A stretch of 64,000 nucleotides of DNA from JAWKHR01 sp041394725 (lineage in GTDB: Bacteria > Acidobacteriota > Vicinamibacteria > Vicinamibacterales > SCN-69-37). The position numbers were made by a program, and so were the translations under genes. Every line of letters begins with the position of its first letter. Position 1 is the first letter of the stretch. The DNA lies in the NCBI GenBank assembly GCA_041394725.1, contig JAWKHR010000024.1, forward strand, positions 35,715 to 99,714, given 5' to 3'. The notes below the pieces were generated by a model, which saw only the letters and a list, made by a program, of their open reading frames with translations, made no database searches and had not been told where the DNA came from. This document shows positions 28,734-37,245 of this stretch, in pieces.

Positions 28734-28950
28734 GTATCCCTCCGAAACGTGTTCACACTTCAGGGGGACGCGACAGTCCTAAGCAAGACGGATGCCCGCG
28801 CGCGGGGCCCCGCCGGACGGCGCACCGCCAGTGCGGCGAGCCACCGGCGGCCCGGAACGGACGACATTTGAACGCGCCGTGTAATTCCTGCCCGCCCTCG
28901 CCATCCGCGACTGGCCGCCAGGGCGGTCCGCCGGGGATCGATACGTCTCG

Positions 28951-29574
28951 TCAGCGGCTCGAGCCGATCAGGTGCAGGCGCTCGGCGATGCGCACCAGGT
29001 CGGCCGTCGAGTCGGCGCCCAGCTTCTCCATCGCCTTCGCCCGGTGCAGCTTGACCGTCCGCTCGACAATCCCGAGGTCCGCCGCGATCTGCTTGTTGAG
29101 CTCGCCGCGGACGACGCGCAGCCAGACCTCGCGCTGCCGGACGCTCAGCGACTCGACGCGCCGCCGCAGCCGGCCGATCTCGTCGGCCTCGAGCCGCGAC
29201 GACGCGTCGCGCTCGAGCGCCGTGGTGACCGCCGCGAAGAGCTCGTCGGCGACCACCGGCTTCTCGAGGAAGTCCACCGCGCCCCGCTTCATCGCGCGGA
29301 CGCTGGCCGCCACGTCCCCGTGCCCGGTCAGGAACACGATCGGGATCCGGCAGCCGCGCTCGGCCAGGCGATCCTGCACCTCGAGGCCGCCGGCACCCGG
29401 CAGCCGCAGGTCCAGCAGGACGCAGCCGGCCAGCGCCGGGCTCGCGACGTCGAGGAACGCCTCGGCCGACTCGTACAGCGCGACGGCATGCCCCGCCCCG
29501 CCGATCAGCCGCGCCAGCGACTTGCGCGTCGAGAGGTCATCGTCGACGACGTGGACGGTCGGCATCGGCGTCAT
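28951..29574 (-). CDS. FixJ/NarL-type response regulator
   Basis: A 207-residue two-component regulator. The receiver domain (residues 6-120) has the acidic pocket DDD at 11-13, phospho-acceptor Asp55 (LLDLRLPG), Thr/Gly in FLTGHGD and Lys105 (FLEKPV). The output domain is a LuxR-type helix-turn-helix (~143-203; LSVRQREVWLRVVRGELNKQ, VERTVKLHRAKAMEKL). This combination is the FixJ/TodT class that activates sigma-70 promoters. The ATG overlaps the stop of the histidine kinase gene as ATGA, so the two are a cognate translationally coupled pair. The target genes are not identifiable here. Confidence 0.93.
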   Translation of the reverse strand: MTPMPTVHVVDDDLSTRKSLARLIGGAGHAVALYESAEAFLDVASPALAGCVLLDLRLPGAGGLEVQDRLAERGCRIPIVFLTGHGDVAASVRAMKRGAVDFLEKPVVADELFAAVTTALERDASSRLEADEIGRLRRRVESLSVRQREVWLRVVRGELNKQIAADLGIVERTVKLHRAKAMEKLGADSTADLVRIAERLHLIGSSR

Positions 29575-32500
29575 GACGGCGACCCGTTCGGCCCGGAGGC
29601 CGGCAGGGACAGCGTCAGGCAGGCGCCGGTGCCGTCCGGACCGGCGGCCGCGGTCAGGCGGCCGCCGTGGCGCTCGGCGATCGATCGGCACACCGCCAGC
29701 CCGACGCCGAGGCCGCCGGGCTTGGTGGTGACGAAGGGATCGAACAGGCGGGGGGCCACGGCCGGATCGACGCCTGGTCCGTTGTCGCACACGGCCAGCT
29801 CGACCCGGTCGCCGGCCCGGACCGTCGAGATGCGGATCCGGCGTTCGTGCTCGACGTGCGACAGGGCCTCGCACGCGTTGACGACGAGGTTGACGACGAT
29901 CTGGCTCAACTGCACGCGCAGGCCCTCCACGGGAGGCAGGTCGCTCGCCAGGGTCAGCTCGACCAGGGCGTGGTGGTCCTGGATTTCCCGGCGGACCAGC
30001 GGCAGCGCCTCCTCCACGACATCCGAGAGATCGATGGGCGCGGCGTCGGCGCCGCGCGGCTGCAGGAACCCGCGCAGGCCCTTGATCACCTCGGACGCCC
30101 GCATCGCGTCGTCGACGATGTCGCCGAGCAGGTGTCGCAGGTCGTCGGGCCGCCGCAGGTACTCGTCGAGGTGCCGCCGGCCCGCCTCGGCGTTGTTGAC
30201 GATGGCGCCGACCGGCTGCCCCACCTCGTGGGCGATGCTGGCGGTGAGTTCGCCCGCGAGCGCGGCCCGCGAGACGCGCTCCAGCTGCGCCCGCATGCTG
30301 ACCAGCCGCTCCTCGGCGCGGCGCTGATCCTCCAGCGCGCGCACGCGCGCGGCATGGCGGCCCTCGATGGCGCTCAGGCGCCGGCGGACCACGATGGTGC
30401 CGACGAGGAGCAGGCCGAGCACGGCCGCGGCGCGCGCCAGGGTCGTCTGCCACCAGGCCGGCAGCACGTCGATCACCAGGCTCGTCGGGCTCCGGGACCA
30501 CACGCCGTCCCGGTTGCGCGCCTCGACCAGGAACCGGTAGCGCCCCGGCGACGGGGGCGTCCAGTCCACGTAGCGCGCGCCGCCGGCGTCGATCCAGTCC
30601 GGATCGCTGCCCTCGAACCGGAAGCGGAACCGGACCTGTTCGGCATGATGCAGATCGAACGCGGTGAATGCCACGCGCACGCGCGCGGTCAGCGGCGGCA
30701 CCCGCACGACCGGATCGAGCGCGAGGGCGCGGTCGTCCGCGCGCACGGCCTCGATGTGCGCGGGCAGGGGCGTCGTGTCCTCGGGAAACCGGGTCGCGTC
30801 GAGGACCACCACGCCGTCGATCGTCCCGAACCACAGCCGGCCGTTCGCGTCGGCGAATCCCGCCGGGCTGCCGAAGTTCGCCTCCGGCACGCCGCGGTCG
30901 ACCCCGAGGACCACCGGCGAGAGGCTGCGCTCGCGCCCGTCCGCCACGGCCTCGAGCCGGTCGCGGTCGACGATGGCGATGCCGCGATTGGTGGAGATCC
31001 ACAGGCGACCGGACCGATCGACGAGCAGCCGCGAGATCGCGTTGTCCGGCAGGCCCTGATCGACGGTGAGCCGCGCCACGCGTCCCGCGCGGAGGCGGCC
31101 GATGCCCCCGCCGTACGATCCGATCCACGCCGTGCCGTCCGGGTCCACCAGGATGTCGCGGATGAGTCCCCGGGGCACCTGCGCCTCCGGGCCGAACCGA
31201 TCGACGGCGTCGTCGAGGATCCGGAACACCTCACCGTCGCCGCCGCCTATCCAGAGGGCGCCGTCGGGCCCGAGGGCGGCCGAGTACAGTCGCGCCGGCA
31301 GGGACAGCTCGCGCGTCACGCGGCCGTCGGCCGACACGGCCTGCACGCGGCCGCTGCGCGACACGACCCACAGCGAACCGTCGGCCGCCGCCACGATCGG
31401 CCCTTCCTCGGGCGGCAGGTTCCGGGTGACGCGCCGCACGATCGTCGTCCCGTTCGGGATCCGGTTCAGGTCGGGACCAGTGCGTATCCACACGCTCCCT
31501 CCCGGCCCCGACGAGAGGGAGGCGCCGCAGTTGGAGAGTTGCGGGCTGCTCCTGAACTCGTTCAGGTCGAGCAGGAGCCGCTCCCCGGACGGATCGAGGT
31601 GCAGGATGCGCAGGCATCCGCTCGCCACCCAGGCGCCGCCCGTGCCGTCGGCGGCCAGCCCGGCGACGCCGCGATTTCTCGGGTCCGTCTCGAGACGGCG
31701 AATCGGCATGCGGCTGACGCGGTAGAGGCCGCGTCCGTCGGTGCCGATCCAGAGCGCGCCCGCGCCATCGTCGTGCAGGACCTGCACGCCGTCGATCGGC
31801 GACAACCCCAGCGGCAGGCTGGTGCGGAGCCACGTGCCGTCGGGCCGGGGATCGAGACGTGACACGTCGCCCGGCGTCGCGATCCAGAGTGATCCGTCGG
31901 CGCCGTCGTCGATGGCGGAGATGACGCCGGCGGGCGGCGGGTCGATGACCTGCCGTTCGACCCGGCCGCCGACGAACCGGCTGAGGCCGTCGCCCTGGAC
32001 GATCCACAGCCCGCCGCCCGTGCGGCTTGCGAGCCTTCGCGGATCCGGGACCGACACCGGAATCGGATCGCCGCCGCGGCCGGTCGGCAGCCGGGAGAGC
32101 CCCCGGTCGGACGCGCCCCACAGGACGCCGTCGGCGTCGGTCGCGATGCTGTACGGGGCGTCGAGGTCCGGCGCGACGCCGGGCACCGGGTCCCAGCTCC
32201 CGGCGCCGTCGCTCACCCAGAGCCGGCCGTCCACCATGCGGCCGTACATCCGGCCGCTGCCGTCCACCTCGAGCTGCAGGAAGTCACGCGAGGCGATCGG
32301 CGACCGGGCCAGCAGCACCGGCTGCCCCTCGTCGACGCGCCCGAGATGTCCCTGCTGCGTGAGGAACAGGAACGAGGCCGGCCCCGCGGTCCTGAGGGCG
32401 ACGATCCGGTTGCTGGGCAGCCGATCGTCGGCGGCGATGTCGAGAATCGAGAAGGCGTTCCCGTCGAAGCGCGCGAGGCCGCCGAACGTGGCGACCCACA

Positions 32501-32750
32501 TCTCGCCGCTCGACAGGATGATCAGGTCGTTGACGGAGTTCTGCGGCAGGCCCTCCGCCGTGGTCCAGTGCATCACCCGGTAGTCGCCCGTCCGCCGATC
32601 GTCGGGAGGGGCGGCCGCGGGCGTGGGCCCGGGCGCGCGCGCGCTCGTGCCGATCGGCCCGGCCGCGAGGACCAGCGCCAGCGCAGCAGCGGGGGGGACC
32701 AGCCATCGGCCCCGAACGCCGGAGGCGAGCGAGCGGCGACGACGGTCCAT
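29571..32750 (-). CDS. Sensor histidine kinase with two-component-regulator propellers and Y_Y_Y domain
   Basis: About 1059 residues. A signal/TM segment (WLVPPAAALALVLAAG) precedes a periplasmic sensor made of repeated propeller blades (for example GEMWVATFGGLARFDG, GALWIGTDGRGLYR, GRLWISTNRGIAIVDR) and a Y_Y_Y domain (FRFEGSDPDWIDAG). A second TM helix (~nt 30390-30450) leads to a dimerisation/phosphoacceptor domain with His841 in SIAHEVGQPVG and a HATPase domain with CDNGPGVD and GLGVGLAV. The design resembles hybrid propeller sensors of polysaccharide responses, but the output is a separate FixJ-type protein. I prefer ATG 32750. A GTG at 32783 is in frame and possible. The stop overlaps the response regulator start. 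The ligand is unknown. Confidence 0.9.
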   Translation of the reverse strand: MDRRRRSLASGVRGRWLVPPAAALALVLAAGPIGTSARAPGPTPAAAPPDDRRTGDYRVMHWTTAEGLPQNSVNDLIILSSGEMWVATFGGLARFDGNAFSILDIAADDRLPSNRIVALRTAGPASFLFLTQQGHLGRVDEGQPVLLARSPIASRDFLQLEVDGSGRMYGRMVDGRLWVSDGAGSWDPVPGVAPDLDAPYSIATDADGVLWGASDRGLSRLPTGRGGDPIPVSVPDPRRLASRTGGGLWIVQGDGLSRFVGGRVERQVIDPPPAGVISAIDDGADGSLWIATPGDVSRLDPRPDGTWLRTSLPLGLSPIDGVQVLHDDGAGALWIGTDGRGLYRVSRMPIRRLETDPRNRGVAGLAADGTGGAWVASGCLRILHLDPSGERLLLDLNEFRSSPQLSNCGASLSSGPGGSVWIRTGPDLNRIPNGTTIVRRVTRNLPPEEGPIVAAADGSLWVVSRSGRVQAVSADGRVTRELSLPARLYSAALGPDGALWIGGGDGEVFRILDDAVDRFGPEAQVPRGLIRDILVDPDGTAWIGSYGGGIGRLRAGRVARLTVDQGLPDNAISRLLVDRSGRLWISTNRGIAIVDRDRLEAVADGRERSLSPVVLGVDRGVPEANFGSPAGFADANGRLWFGTIDGVVVLDATRFPEDTTPLPAHIEAVRADDRALALDPVVRVPPLTARVRVAFTAFDLHHAEQVRFRFRFEGSDPDWIDAGGARYVDWTPPSPGRYRFLVEARNRDGVWSRSPTSLVIDVLPAWWQTTLARAAAVLGLLLVGTIVVRRRLSAIEGRHAARVRALEDQRRAEERLVSMRAQLERVSRAALAGELTASIAHEVGQPVGAIVNNAEAGRRHLDEYLRRPDDLRHLLGDIVDDAMRASEVIKGLRGFLQPRGADAAPIDLSDVVEEALPLVRREIQDHHALVELTLASDLPPVEGLRVQLSQIVVNLVVNACEALSHVEHERRIRISTVRAGDRVELAVCDNGPGVDPAVAPRLFDPFVTTKPGGLGVGLAVCRSIAERHGGRLTAAAGPDGTGACLTLSLPASGPNGSPS

Positions 32751-32795
32751 GAGCAGGCCGGCACTGTATCGTACGGCGCGCACGGCCCGGCCGGT

Positions 32796-33422
32796 CTACG
32801 GCTTCGGAATCCTGACCGTGCTGATCATGGCGCTGCCGCTCGCGACGTAGAGCAGCACGAGCGGATGCAGGAGCGCCGGTCCGATCCGGTGCCCGCCCAG
32901 CCACAGCTGTCCCTGCACCCGGTTCAGCCACAGCGCGAGGGCCAGGACGCCCACGATGACGATGCTCGTGGGGATCGGGGTGCCCTCGAAGTAGCGCACC
33001 TTGCCGGTGGCCTGGCTGGTGAGCGCCTCGGCGGTGACGTTGAAGCGCGCGAGGCGGCTCACGCCGCAGACGACGAAGAAGACGAGCGCGACCATGTCCC
33101 ACCCGCCGCGCAGCCCCAGCGTGTAGCCGAGCACCGCGGGCGCGACCGCGAACGAGATCACGTCGGCCAGCGAGTCGAGGTCGGCGCCGAGCACCGACTG
33201 GCGCGACCGGCTCAGCCGCGCGACGTAGCCGTCGAGGACGTCGAAGACCAGCGCGACGGGCAGCAGCCAGATCGCGACCCAGATCCGCCGGTGGTCGCCG
33301 AACGCCATGAAGTCGAGGCACAGGAAGATCGAGATCGTGCCGCAGCTCGCGTTCCCGATCGTGATCAGGTCGGCGGGCGTGTAGGCGCGGATCATCGACC
33401 AGCGGGGACGGGGGGCGGTCAC
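32796..33422 (-). CDS. pssA: CDP-alcohol phosphatidyltransferase, probably phosphatidylserine synthase
   Basis: A 208-residue integral membrane enzyme. The CDP-alcohol signature is complete: DGYVARLSRSRQSVLGADLD (about residues 62-81), with the two trailing Asp residues used for metal-dependent catalysis. Opening residues TPADLITIGNASCGTISIFL and the later FEGTPIPTSI match the CDP-diacylglycerol-serine O-phosphatidyltransferase branch, whose product feeds phosphatidylethanolamine synthesis. Five to six hydrophobic helices are visible. No decarboxylase (psd) gene is adjacent. The start is GTG 33422; an in-frame ATG at 33395 is an alternative. The kinase gene follows 45 bp downstream on the same strand. 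Confidence 0.85.
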   Translation of the reverse strand: MTAPRPRWSMIRAYTPADLITIGNASCGTISIFLCLDFMAFGDHRRIWVAIWLLPVALVFDVLDGYVARLSRSRQSVLGADLDSLADVISFAVAPAVLGYTLGLRGGWDMVALVFFVVCGVSRLARFNVTAEALTSQATGKVRYFEGTPIPTSIVIVGVLALALWLNRVQGQLWLGGHRIGPALLHPLVLLYVASGSAMISTVRIPKP

Positions 33423-33438
33423 CGGGGGAGCATAGCAA

Positions 33439-33483
33439 GGGTCCGGAGGGTCCCAGGGTCCCAGGGTCCCAGGGTCCGGAGGG
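33439..33483. repeat. GGGTCCCA tandem repeat with G-quadruplex potential
   Basis: Three units of GGGTCCCA (33448-33471) are bordered on each side by a GGGTCCGGA variant, giving six GGG runs on the plus strand spaced 5-6 bases apart. It lies between the divergent pssA and PadR starts. A related copy occurs at 61689-61710. Confidence 0.8.
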
Positions 33484-33511
33484 TCGCGGCTCTGCGGGAC
33501 GATCCTGGCGC

Positions 33512-33536
33512 AACTATAGCTGTTACAACTATAGTT
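33512..33536 (+). promoter_or_regulatory. AT-rich repeat/palindrome just upstream of PadR-ADOP
   Basis: AACTATAG occurs twice (33512-33519 and 33527-33534), and the second copy forms the perfect palindrome AACTATAGTT (33527-33536), ending 5 bp before the PadR ATG. TATAGC or TATAGT could serve as the -10 element, giving a very short or absent leader. I infer a PadR operator by analogy with the palindromes before the other PadR genes in the window. Confidence 0.5.
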
Positions 33537-33541
33537 ATCTC

Positions 33542-33856
33542 ATGACACACGCCCTGCACGTGCTCCTCGCCCTCGGGACCGGCACCAGGCACGGCTACGC
33601 GATCATGCGCGAGGCGCGTGAGGCGAGCGGGGGGCGCATCGAGATCCTGCCCGGCACGCTCTACGCGACCATCAAGTCGCTGCTCGCCGACGGCCTCATC
33701 GAGGAAGTCCCCCCGCCCCGGACTGCGCACTCCGCCGACGCGCGCCGCCGCTACTACCGGGTCACCCGCGCCGGCCGCGCCCGCGCGCTCGCCGAGACGG
33801 AACGCCTCGCCGAACTCGTCCGCATGGGCCGCGTGTTCGCCAGGGACGCGCGATGA
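33542..33856 (+). CDS. PadR-family transcriptional regulator
   Basis: A 104-residue winged-helix protein. It begins directly with the helix MTHALHVLLALGTGTRHGYA and contains the PadR core PGTLYATIKSLLADGLIEEV and RRRYYRVTRAGRARALAE. The N-terminus is short but complete. The ATG at 33542 follows an AT-rich palindrome with little room for a ribosome-binding site, so translation may be near-leaderless. The stop overlaps the permease start as ATGA, so regulator and permease are translationally coupled. Repression of its own operon is inferred from family behaviour. Confidence 0.88.
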   Translation: MTHALHVLLALGTGTRHGYAIMREAREASGGRIEILPGTLYATIKSLLADGLIEEVPPPRTAHSADARRRYYRVTRAGRARALAETERLAELVRMGRVFARDAR

Positions 33857-36492
33857 ACGCGCCCCGGCCTCCAGTCCCCGTCCGCCTCTACGCCCGCGCG
33901 GCCCGGCTGCTCGGCGACCTGTCGGACGAGGCCGCCGCCGCCTTCGCGGACCTCTACGACGAACACCGCGCCCGCGGCCGGCGGGCCGCGGCGGGCGTCT
34001 GCCTGCGCGCGGGCGTGGACCTCGTGCGCGCGGTCGCGCGGATCCACCGGCCCCGCCCCCTGCGCGCGCTGGGCCAGGACCTCCGGTGGGCGCTCCGCCG
34101 CGTGCGGCGGCGCCCCGCCGTGAGCGTCGTCATCGTCGCCTCGATGGGCCTCGCCATCGGCGCGAACACCGCGGCGTTCAGCGTCGTCAACGCCTTCCTC
34201 CTCCGGTCGTGGAGCACCGACGGCGTCGATCGGGTGGTGCGATTGCGGGAAGACCACGCGCGGCCCGGCGATCCGCCCGACGTCCGCGGCTTCACGCTGG
34301 CGAACCTCGGGTCGTGGCGACGGGCCAACACCGTGCTCGACGCGATCGCCGCCGGCACCGGCACGAGCGCCACGCTGACGCTCGACGGCCGGCCGGAACG
34401 CGTCGCCGCGGGCGTCGTCACCGCCAACTTCTTCGACGTGATCGGCATCCGCCCCGCGATCGGCCGCACGTTCACCGCCGAGGAGGACTCCCCCGCGCGG
34501 CGCGACGCGGTGATCCTCGGCGACGCGCTCTGGCGCACGCGATTCGGCGCCGACCCCGGCGTCCTGGGCCGGTCGATCGACCTGAACGGCCGCGCGCGCG
34601 TCGTCGTCGGCGTGATGCCGCGCGGGTTCAGGCACCCGTACCAGTCCGATCTCTGGGTCCCGCTCGGCTACCGGGAGGACGCGGCCGACACCACCGGCGT
34701 GTACGCCCCGGCCCGCCTGAAGCCCGGCGTGTCGCTCGCGCAGGCGAACACCGAGCTCGACGCGATGGCGCGCCGCCTCCACGACGCGAACCCGGCGCCG
34801 ACGACGCCGTTCGGCGCGCAGGCCACGTGGCTGCGGCCGGAGATGCTCGGCCGGCTGCCGGGCGTCCTCTACGCGCTCGGCGCCGCCGCGCTGCTGGTCC
34901 TGCTGATTGCCACCGCGAACGTGACCAACCTGCTGCTGGCGCAGGGGCTCGACCAGCAGACCGAGACGGCCGTGCGCGCGGCCCTCGGCGCCACGCGCGG
35001 CCGGCTGCTCCGCCAGCACGTCACCTACAGCCTGCTGGTGTCCGGCCTCGGGGCCGTCGCCGGCCTCCTGCTCACGTTCTGGAGCGTGCGGCCGCTCGTC
35101 GGGCTCAGTCCCCTCTACGGCGCGGGCGAGTTCGACATCGAACCGCGACTCGACTGGCCGACGCTCGGCGTCACCGCCGGCCTGGCGCTGGTCGTCGGCC
35201 TCGTGGTCGGCGTGGTGCCGTCCCTCCGCGCCTCGCGCGCCGGCACGAGCGACGTGCTGCGCGCGTCGGGGCGATCGGGCACGCTGTCGGCGGGCAGCCG
35301 CCGCTGGCTGCGGGGACTGGTCGTCGCGGAGCTCGCCCTCGCCTTCGTGCTGCTCGCGGGCGCCGCGGTCATGGGCCAGGGCCTGCTGGCGATGGCGCGC
35401 GACACCTGGGGCCTCGACCGGCATCACGCGCTGACCTTCGACGTCGCGTTCTCGAACGCGCGCTATCCGGATCGCGATCGCCGCGCGGCGTTCCTCGCCG
35501 ATCTCGTGGCGCGGCTCGATCGCCTGCCGGGCGCCTCCGCGGCCGCGGCGACGACGACCGCGCCCTTCTTCGCCGGCACCGAAGCCGCGGTGTTCAACGT
35601 CGACGGCGTCGAGCCGCCGGCGCGCGGCGGGTTCCTCTCCCACTCGAGGACCGTGACGCCGGGGTACTTCGCGGCGGCCGGCATCCCGATCGTGGCGGGT
35701 CGCGACTTCGACGACCGCGACCGGACGGACGCGGCGCCCGTCGTGGTCGTCAGCCAGTCCTTCGCCGATCGCTACTGGCCGGGCCGCAGCCCGATCGGCC
35801 GGCGCGTCCGGCGCGGCGCCGCGGACGGGCCCTGGCCCTGGATGGAGGTCATCGGCGTGGTCGGATCGATCCGCGAGAACGGCGACCTGGACATCCCGGC
35901 GGGCGACGCCTGGTACCTGCCCTACCGGCAGGCGACGTCCGGGCCGCTCGACCAGGTGACCGTGGTCGTGCGGACGACCGGGTCGCCGCTGGACCTGCTG
36001 CCCGCGGCGCGGGCCGCGGTGTCGGCGCTCGACGCGCAGCTGCCGATCTCGGACACCGTGACGCTCGACGACCGGTTCGCCCGCTACACGGCCACCGAGC
36101 GCCTGACGACGACGCTGACGGGCGCGCTCGGCGCGGTCGGCCTGTTCCTCGCGGCCATCGGGGTGTACGGCGTGCTGGCGTTCTCGTTGAGCCGCCGGCT
36201 GCCCGAACTCGGGATCCGGGCGGCGCTCGGCGCCGCGCCGTCCGCGGTGCGCGCGCTGATCCTGCGGGAAGCGCTGGGCCTGGCGATCGCGGGCCTGGGA
36301 GCGGGGGCGCTGCTCGCGGTCGGCGTCGTGCCGCGGCTCGACGCCGACCTGTTCCCGACCGGCACCAGCACGGCGCTGGCCCTGGTGCGGGCGATGGCCG
36401 GCACCGCCATGACGGCGCTCGTCTCCAGCCTGATACCCGCCGCGCGCGCGGCGCGCGTGCCGCCGATCGGCGCGATGCGCGGCGGGGCCTGA
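33853..36492 (+). CDS. ADOP-type FtsX/MacB-like permease
   Basis: An 879-residue permease coupled to the upstream PadR gene. It has a cytoplasmic N-terminal segment (~1-80), the first helix (SMGLAIGANTAAFSVVNAFL), a MacB-like periplasmic domain (TANFFDVIGIRPAIGRTF, DLNGRARVVVGVMPRGF), a first FtsX unit (TAVRAALGATRGRLL), a second periplasmic domain (SRTVTPGYFAAAGIPIVAGRDF) and a C-terminal FtsX unit (LGIRAALGAAPSAVRALIL). All expected parts are present and in frame. No ATPase partner is encoded nearby. The substrate is unknown. Confidence 0.92.
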   Translation: MNAPRPPVPVRLYARAARLLGDLSDEAAAAFADLYDEHRARGRRAAAGVCLRAGVDLVRAVARIHRPRPLRALGQDLRWALRRVRRRPAVSVVIVASMGLAIGANTAAFSVVNAFLLRSWSTDGVDRVVRLREDHARPGDPPDVRGFTLANLGSWRRANTVLDAIAAGTGTSATLTLDGRPERVAAGVVTANFFDVIGIRPAIGRTFTAEEDSPARRDAVILGDALWRTRFGADPGVLGRSIDLNGRARVVVGVMPRGFRHPYQSDLWVPLGYREDAADTTGVYAPARLKPGVSLAQANTELDAMARRLHDANPAPTTPFGAQATWLRPEMLGRLPGVLYALGAAALLVLLIATANVTNLLLAQGLDQQTETAVRAALGATRGRLLRQHVTYSLLVSGLGAVAGLLLTFWSVRPLVGLSPLYGAGEFDIEPRLDWPTLGVTAGLALVVGLVVGVVPSLRASRAGTSDVLRASGRSGTLSAGSRRWLRGLVVAELALAFVLLAGAAVMGQGLLAMARDTWGLDRHHALTFDVAFSNARYPDRDRRAAFLADLVARLDRLPGASAAAATTTAPFFAGTEAAVFNVDGVEPPARGGFLSHSRTVTPGYFAAAGIPIVAGRDFDDRDRTDAAPVVVVSQSFADRYWPGRSPIGRRVRRGAADGPWPWMEVIGVVGSIRENGDLDIPAGDAWYLPYRQATSGPLDQVTVVVRTTGSPLDLLPAARAAVSALDAQLPISDTVTLDDRFARYTATERLTTTLTGALGAVGLFLAAIGVYGVLAFSLSRRLPELGIRAALGAAPSAVRALILREALGLAIAGLGAGALLAVGVVPRLDADLFPTGTSTALALVRAMAGTAMTALVSSLIPAARAARVPPIGAMRGGA

Positions 36493-36585
36493 GACGTTCA
36501 GCAGGTCGGGCGCGTCTGCTTTCTCGAGGTCACGGGCCCTACGCGCCGGCGCAGGCGGATCCTCGAAGGACCGCTCACGCCCTTC

Positions 36586-36972
36586 TCACCCCTCGTCCTT
36601 GACGTCGTACGCGATCCCCAGTTCCCTGGCGAGCGTGGCCAGCGGCTCGTCCGCCGTCCAGAGTCGAACCCGACCGACGAGTGCCGAGGCCAGCAGGTGC
36701 GCGTCGATCCAGCCGATGCCACGCCCGTGGAGCCTGCGCGCCCGGACGAACGCCACGACCTCGCCGTGCGGCACGGGTGGGATCTGCTCCATCCGTTCGT
36801 AGCTGCTCAGCAGCCGCTGTCGGCCACCGCGGTCACCCGCGAGCAGTTCCCCGTACACGAATTCGTGGCCGGCCACGGCGTCGTCAGTCAGCAGCCTGTC
36901 CAGCCCTGCCGCGAACGGGGCCCGGTTCGAGAGGAACCGGATCCACACGGACGTGTCGACGAGGACGTTCAT
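36586..36972 (-). CDS. vapC: PIN-domain toxin of a VapBC system
   Basis: A 128-residue PIN-domain ribonuclease. The acidic active-site set is visible as Asp6 (MNVLVDTSVWIRFL), Glu42 (FVYGELLAGD), Asp90 (GIGWIDAHLLASA) and Asp107 (LWTADEPLATLA). This geometry is that of VapC toxins, which cut tRNA or rRNA when freed from their antitoxin. The ATG overlaps the stop of the antitoxin gene as ATGA, the classical coupling in vapBC operons. Confidence 0.92.
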   Translation of the reverse strand: MNVLVDTSVWIRFLSNRAPFAAGLDRLLTDDAVAGHEFVYGELLAGDRGGRQRLLSSYERMEQIPPVPHGEVVAFVRARRLHGRGIGWIDAHLLASALVGRVRLWTADEPLATLARELGIAYDVKDEG

Positions 36973-37187
36973 GCTGCCGGGTGCCTGGTCGAGCCTGGAC
37001 GCTCTCGGCGTCGCGGTGTCACCGTCGCGCCCGGCTCCGAACCACGCAGCGCGCGCAGGCGCTCGTAGGCCGCGCGCCGCACCAGCGCCTCCAGGCCGAG
37101 CCGCACGGTCTCGGTGTCGGTGCTCGCCCCTGCCGCCGCCCTGGCGTCGCGAAGGAGGCGCTCATCGATATGGAGGGTCTTCTTCAT
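36969..37187 (-). CDS. vapB: VapB-family antitoxin
   Basis: A 72-residue antitoxin. It begins MKKTLHIDERLLRDARAAAG and continues with STDTETVRLGLEALVRRAAYE, a short ribbon-helix-helix-like DNA-binding part of the type II antitoxin VapB family. The C-terminal basic tail probably wraps the toxin. The ATG at 37187 is preferred over an upstream start at 37310, which would read through the palindromic promoter region. Directly upstream lie a TATATT -10 box and a palindrome, consistent with autoregulation by the VapBC complex. Confidence 0.88.
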   Translation of the reverse strand: MKKTLHIDERLLRDARAAAGASTDTETVRLGLEALVRRAAYERLRALRGSEPGATVTPRRRERPGSTRHPAA

Positions 37188-37194
37188 ACATACA

Positions 37195-37214
37195 AATATA
37201 CCATATAGATATGG
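37195..37214 (-). promoter_or_regulatory. VapBC promoter element and operator palindrome
   Basis: On the minus strand TATATT (37200-37195) lies 7 bp before the vapB ATG. Immediately upstream is a perfect palindrome CCATAT-AG-ATATGG (37201-37214). The placement suits autorepression by VapBC. The short leader leaves no clear Shine-Dalgarno. Confidence 0.55.
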
Positions 37215-37245
37215 CCCATGCCGCCGTTGGGACCTCCAGCCGGCG

